This document shows positions 60,609 through 64,000 of a DNA stretch of 64,000 nucleotides, piece by piece (within the stretch, counting starts at the first letter, position 1; each line of letters starts with the position of its first letter). The notes beneath the pieces are model-generated. The model worked only from the letters and a program-made list of their open reading frames with translations, did not search any database and was not told the DNA's origin. Source of the stretch: SZUA-430 sp964638635 (GTDB taxonomy: Bacteria; Pseudomonadota; Alphaproteobacteria; Micropepsales; Micropepsaceae). The stretch covers positions 1-64,000 of the forward strand of contig CAZXAQ010000009.1 of assembly GCA_964638635.1 (NCBI GenBank), written 5' to 3'. The translations under genes and the position numbers were made by a program.

Positions 60609-62168
60609 ATGGCCATCAACAACATTCAAGCGCCCGATCTAACGGAGCTCAAACCTCGCATTCTCGTGTTCGGGGTGGGTGGTGCCGGCGGCAATGCCGT
60701 CAACAACATGGTTGCCTCCGAACTCGAGGGCGTCGAATTCATTGTCGCGAACACGGACGCGCAGGCGCTCGTGCATTCGAAGGCGAACCATCGTCTGCAA
60801 CTCGGCAGCAAGCTGACACAGGGTTTGGGCGCGGGATCGCGGCCCGACATCGGTCACGCGGCCGCTGAGGAGAGCACCGACGACATCAAGGCCGTGCTCA
60901 ACCAGGCGCATATGGTTTTCATCACGGCGGGCATGGGCGGCGGCACCGGCACGGGTGCGGCGCCGGTCATTGCCAAGATCGCGCGCGACATGGGCGTGCT
61001 GACCGTCGGCGTCGTAACGAAGCCGTTTTCCTTCGAGGGCCAGCGCCGGTTGCGGATCGCCGAAGAGGGCATCGAGAAGCTGAAAGAGTTCGTCGACACG
61101 ATGATCGTCGTGCCGAACCAGAATCTGTTCCGCATCGCGAACGAGAAGACGACGTTCGCCAAAGCGTTCGAGATGGCGGACGAAGTGCTTTACGCCGGCG
61201 TGCGCGGGGTCACCGATCTGATGGTGATGCCGGGCCTCATCAATCTCGACTTCGCGGACGTGAAGACCGTGATGCGCGAGATGGGCACCGCCATGATGGG
61301 CATGGGCGAGGCCGAGGGCGAACGCCGCGCGATCGAAGCGGCGGAAGCCGCGATTTCCAACCCGCTGCTGGATCACACGTCGATGAAGGGGGCGCGCGGC
61401 GTGCTCATCAACATCACGGGCGGTATGGATTTGACGCTCTACGAAGTCGACGAAGCGGCGAACAAGATCCGTGCGGAAGTCGATCCGGAAGCGAACATCA
61501 TCGTGGGCTCCACGTTCGACGAGAAGATGAGCGGGAAGATGCGCGTGTCGGTCGTCGCCACGGGTATCGCCATCGAAGCGAAAGCGCAGGCGGTGCCGAC
61601 GCGGACGGCGGCTGTTGCCGCGCGTGCCCCGGAGGCGAAGGTCGAGGCGCGGCGTTCGGCGACGTCTCACGCCGCTGCGGTAATGGCGCCGGTCGCCGCA
61701 TCCGCGCACCCGGTCCACACGATGCAAAACGAGATCGTGCAGTCGGGCCTGGCGACGGAAGAAGCGGGCGACGTCGACCCGCGCAGCCGTCCGGCAGTCG
61801 AGACGCATGTCTACGAGTCGGCGATCATCGAATCCGCACAGCCCCAGCGCGATATCCCGGCCCGCGAGTACACGCGGGTGCGCCAGCCGCTTCCGCCTCT
61901 GCCGTCGCAGTTCCAGCAGAGCGAGCCGAAGAAGGCGGGCGGGTTCTCCATGTTCGGGATTACGCTCGGCGGCAGTCAGCCTAAGAAGCCGTTGGTGCAG
62001 CGGGCCGCGCCTTCCGCGATGCGGCTCACGCCCGAGGCGGCGCAGGGCGGCGAAACTCGATCGATGCAGCCGCGCTCGCAAACGGCGAAGGTGCGGAACG
62101 AGGAGTACAATGCACCGGTCGACGACCAACTCGACATCCCGGCTTTCCTGCGGCGGCAGGTGAATTAG
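60609..62168 (+). CDS. ftsZ: Cell division GTPase FtsZ
   Basis: A 519-residue tubulin-like GTPase building the division ring. The tubulin signature GMGGGTGTGAAP is near residues 108-119. N-terminal nucleotide motif is VFGVGGAGGNAVNNM, and the T7 loop is NLDFADVKTVM. After the core (about 1-320) comes an unusually long disordered linker of about 180 residues, then the conserved C-terminal peptide DIPAFLRRQ. The long linker is typical of alphaproteobacteria. GGAGAG is before the ATG. Confidence 0.98.
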   Translation: MAINNIQAPDLTELKPRILVFGVGGAGGNAVNNMVASELEGVEFIVANTDAQALVHSKANHRLQLGSKLTQGLGAGSRPDIGHAAAEESTDDIKAVLNQAHMVFITAGMGGGTGTGAAPVIAKIARDMGVLTVGVVTKPFSFEGQRRLRIAEEGIEKLKEFVDTMIVVPNQNLFRIANEKTTFAKAFEMADEVLYAGVRGVTDLMVMPGLINLDFADVKTVMREMGTAMMGMGEAEGERRAIEAAEAAISNPLLDHTSMKGARGVLINITGGMDLTLYEVDEAANKIRAEVDPEANIIVGSTFDEKMSGKMRVSVVATGIAIEAKAQAVPTRTAAVAARAPEAKVEARRSATSHAAAVMAPVAASAHPVHTMQNEIVQSGLATEEAGDVDPRSRPAVETHVYESAIIESAQPQRDIPAREYTRVRQPLPPLPSQFQQSEPKKAGGFSMFGITLGGSQPKKPLVQRAAPSAMRLTPEAAQGGETRSMQPRSQTAKVRNEEYNAPVDDQLDIPAFLRRQVN

Positions 62169-62615
62169 CCGCCTGGAAGCCGTCAGCCGTGTTTGGGGCG
62201 TTCCACCGGCCGGGTGGAGCGCCCTTTCGATTGGTGCACCGCAGCGGGGAATCGGAAAGTCGCAGAAATGCGCGTGTTGCGTGGTTTACGAGACGCTGTG
62301 CTCAGCTGAATTTTTGGCGGATTTCTGCGGTAATATTTGGAAACAACAAGTCATTTCGGCCGATTCGGGCACACTGGTAGTGTTTTTGCGGCGATGGAGC
62401 CATCTGTCCGGGTACTGGGTTCACCATACAACACCTGGGCGAGTGGTCATCTGAGGGTGGTGCCGACTTTGAGGGGGGCGGTGCTGTTCTGCAAGCCGTT
62501 GGGGACGGCCTAGTCCGGTTGCGCCCCGCGGCGTTCGTCGCGGCCATGAATGTCTTTTGCCCGGGTCAGGGCGGCCGTGTCGGCAGAGCAGTAAGAGTGG
62601 AGTTTGTTGAGGGCT
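62169..62615. other. Intergenic region between ftsZ and lpxC
   Basis: 447 bases with no supported gene apart from a weak hairpin at 62371. Long enough for a separate lpxC promoter, but no convincing -35/-10 pair is seen. Confidence 0.6.
62371..62387 (+). terminator. Weak hairpin with T-run after ftsZ
   Basis: ACACT-GGT-AGTGT followed by four more T residues, about 200 bases after the ftsZ stop. The 5-bp stem is short, so termination would be partial, consistent with lpxC being partly cotranscribed with the cluster. Confidence 0.35.
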
Positions 62616-63542
62616 ATGGCGCTTCAAAAGACGATCAAGAACCGGATGGTTTGCCAAGGCGTTGGCGTTCATTCCGGGATTCTCTCGACATTGACGTTGC
62701 TGCCGGCGCCCGAAGGTACGGGCATCGTTTTCCGCCGGACGGATCACCCCGGCGTTCAGGGCGTCGTTCCGGCGCGGTTCGACCGCGTGACCGAAACGAA
62801 ACTCGGGACCACGATCGGCAATGCGTACGGCGTGAAGGTCCACACGGTCGAGCATCTGATGGCCGCGATCGTCGGCCTCGACATCACGAACCTCATCATT
62901 GAAATCGACGCGGCCGAAGTGCCGATCATGGACGGCAGCGCGGCACCGTTTGTGTTTCTGCTGGAATGCGCCGGCGTGGTCGCGCAAAGCGAACCCGTTC
63001 GTGCGATCCGCGTGCGCGAAACCGTGCGCGTCGAAGACGGCGACAAGTATGCCGAGTTGCGTCCGGGTATCGGCTTCTCGGCGGATCTCGAAATCGCGTT
63101 CGAGAACTGCCCGGTCATCGACCGCCAATTCTATTCGTTCGATCTCGACACGCCGTCGTTCAAGGCGGAACTGGCGCGGGCGCGCACGTTCGGCTTCCGG
63201 CACGAGGTCGAGTATCTGCAGAAGAACGGCCTCGCACGCGGCGGTTCGCTTTCGAATTCGATCGTGCTCGACGGCGGGCGGATCATGAACGAAGACGGGC
63301 TGCGCTATGCCGACGAATTCGTGCGGCACAAGCTGCTCGACGTCGTGGGCGACATGGCGCTTGCCGGTGCACCGCTCTACGCGCAGTTCCGCGGCTTCAA
63401 GACGGGCCATGCGCTGAACAACAGGCTGTTGCGGGAGCTCTTCGCGCGCAGGAACGCGTGGGAATACGTGACGCTGCACCAGTCGCGCCGTCCGGCGGCG
63501 GTGGAGCGCCCCGTCGTGTACGGGCTTGCGGCGGCGGAGTAA
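62616..63542 (+). CDS. lpxC: UDP-3-O-acyl-N-acetylglucosamine deacetylase
   Basis: A 308-residue zinc enzyme committing the cell to lipid A synthesis. It opens KTIKNRMVCQGVGVHSGILS. Zinc ligands lie in HTVEHLMAAIVG, HKLLDVVGD and the later GHALNNRLL. MDGSAAPF is conserved. Start at 62616 (MALQKTI), GAGGG two bases upstream; upstream TTG codons are less likely. Its position at the end of the dcw cluster is standard in proteobacteria. Confidence 0.96.
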   Translation: MALQKTIKNRMVCQGVGVHSGILSTLTLLPAPEGTGIVFRRTDHPGVQGVVPARFDRVTETKLGTTIGNAYGVKVHTVEHLMAAIVGLDITNLIIEIDAAEVPIMDGSAAPFVFLLECAGVVAQSEPVRAIRVRETVRVEDGDKYAELRPGIGFSADLEIAFENCPVIDRQFYSFDLDTPSFKAELARARTFGFRHEVEYLQKNGLARGGSLSNSIVLDGGRIMNEDGLRYADEFVRHKLLDVVGDMALAGAPLYAQFRGFKTGHALNNRLLRELFARRNAWEYVTLHQSRRPAAVERPVVYGLAAAE

Positions 63543-64000
63543 CCGCTCTCAATCAAGCGATACGCTATGACGCCGTGGCCGAAAGGCTGCGGTGCATTTT
63601 TCTTTGGTCGTGGGGACATGTTAACGCGCTGCGTTTTCCGTTCGAAAAAGTGAACGCGTGCGGTGGTGGCGAAAATAGAGCTACAACCTGCCGGATGTGT
63701 TTTCGGAACGCTTCCCGAACCAAGGCACAACGGACAACGGACGGGAAAAATTTGCGATTACGCGGGCGCTGAAAATGCGCCTTCTGGTTGATGTTCCGGT
63801 ATATTTCGGGGACATAGTAATGCCTGCCCGGCGTTAACAAGTTGGTAACGATTGGGGCTGGGCGGCCCTGGCCGATTCGACATCGCTGGGGCGGTTCCTG
63901 TTGCACCGCCGCAAGGGGCGGAAAATGGCCCTCGCCCAGCCGTTTGCCGGGGTGGCGGCGGGGCCGGTCTTACGGTAAAGATGCGGGCAAGATGCCTGCT
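63543..64000. other. Right-hand intergenic region
   Basis: 458 bases with no supported gene, holding the CtrA-like sequence at 63834. It presumably carries the promoter of a gene beyond the window. Confidence 0.55.
63834..63849. promoter_or_regulatory. CtrA-like site TTAA-N7-GTAAC
   Basis: TTAACAAGTTGGTAAC differs at one base from TTAA-N7-TTAAC and shares TTAACAAG.TG with the site at 43425 before mraZ. Both are in intergenic sequence on either side of the cluster. Chance matches to such a short motif are possible. Confidence 0.35.

Overview
The window is one contig (with one internal 100-N gap) from a GC-rich alphaproteobacterium. Three things point there. The division and cell-wall cluster has the alphaproteobacterial order mraZ-rsmH-ftsL-ftsI-murE-murF-mraY-murD-ftsW-murG-murC-murB-ddl-ftsQ-ftsA-ftsZ-lpxC. 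The RpoD tail ends in RKLRSFLDN. There are metF-metH under an ArsR/methyltransferase regulator, MlaA/MlaC, and the GC-rich palindromic intergenic repeats common in Hyphomicrobiales-like genomes. The order or genus cannot be fixed from the sequence alone.

Layout. 1-5.7 kb: the 3' end of rpoD, then a small accessory block (DUF488 protein, truncated AraC remnant, AraC regulator, Tat-exported ferritin-like protein, cytochrome c, exported truncated haemoglobin, second AraC regulator). The block ends in a displaced second copy of the rpoD 3' end and a ParD/ParE-type toxin-antitoxin pair. 5.7-17 kb: envelope and small-metabolite genes (M48 protease between two lipoproteins, 2OG-oxygenase-like, VOC, SnoaL, GNAT, nitrilase, M23 peptidase, S9 peptidase, SIMPL protein). 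17.07 kb: tRNA-Ile(CAT), followed by palindromic tandem repeats that broke the assembly. 17.7-25.1 kb: exported subtilisin, PH-domain protein, Fnr-type regulator, EttA, MlaC and MlaA. 25.4-31 kb: the methionine/SAM cycle operon. 31-43.3 kb: a 25-codon membrane microprotein, a fused HyuA-HyuB protein interrupted in frame by a palindromic repeat, DnaJ/TerB protein, thioesterase, amidase, LytTR regulator, RNase P RNA, a repeat-rich island, an ArsR/SRPBCC pair, and a DUF6249-like/ECF sigma/putative anti-sigma operon. 43.5-63.5 kb: the complete dcw cluster and lpxC.

How the parts work together. The dcw genes are mostly overlapping or separated by a few bases, so they are translationally coupled. 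They run from lipid II precursor synthesis (MurE/F/D/C/B, Ddl, MraY, MurG) to septal synthesis (FtsW, FtsI) and the divisome (FtsL, FtsQ, FtsA, FtsZ). MurE carries the DNPR motif for meso-diaminopimelate. Upstream of mraZ are three TGGGN repeats at 10-bp spacing, the known MraZ operator layout, and a CtrA-like half match. ArsR-MT, metF and metH overlap by 1 to 4 bases and sit behind a 22-bp perfect palindrome, so they look like one regulated methyl-cycle operon.

Most unusual signals: (1) the duplicated rpoD end bracketing a 4.4-kb block, which looks like the scar of site-specific integration; (2) two ~75-bp arrays downstream of rnpB in which a 5-base motif recurs with identical spacing but has changed in concert (GCTAC in one, GTTAC in the other); (3) a perfect 25+25-base palindrome encoding a protein linker inside the HyuA-HyuB gene; (4) the 25-residue microprotein with a strong ribosome site and its own hairpin. 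All functional statements come from reading motifs by eye; no database search was possible.
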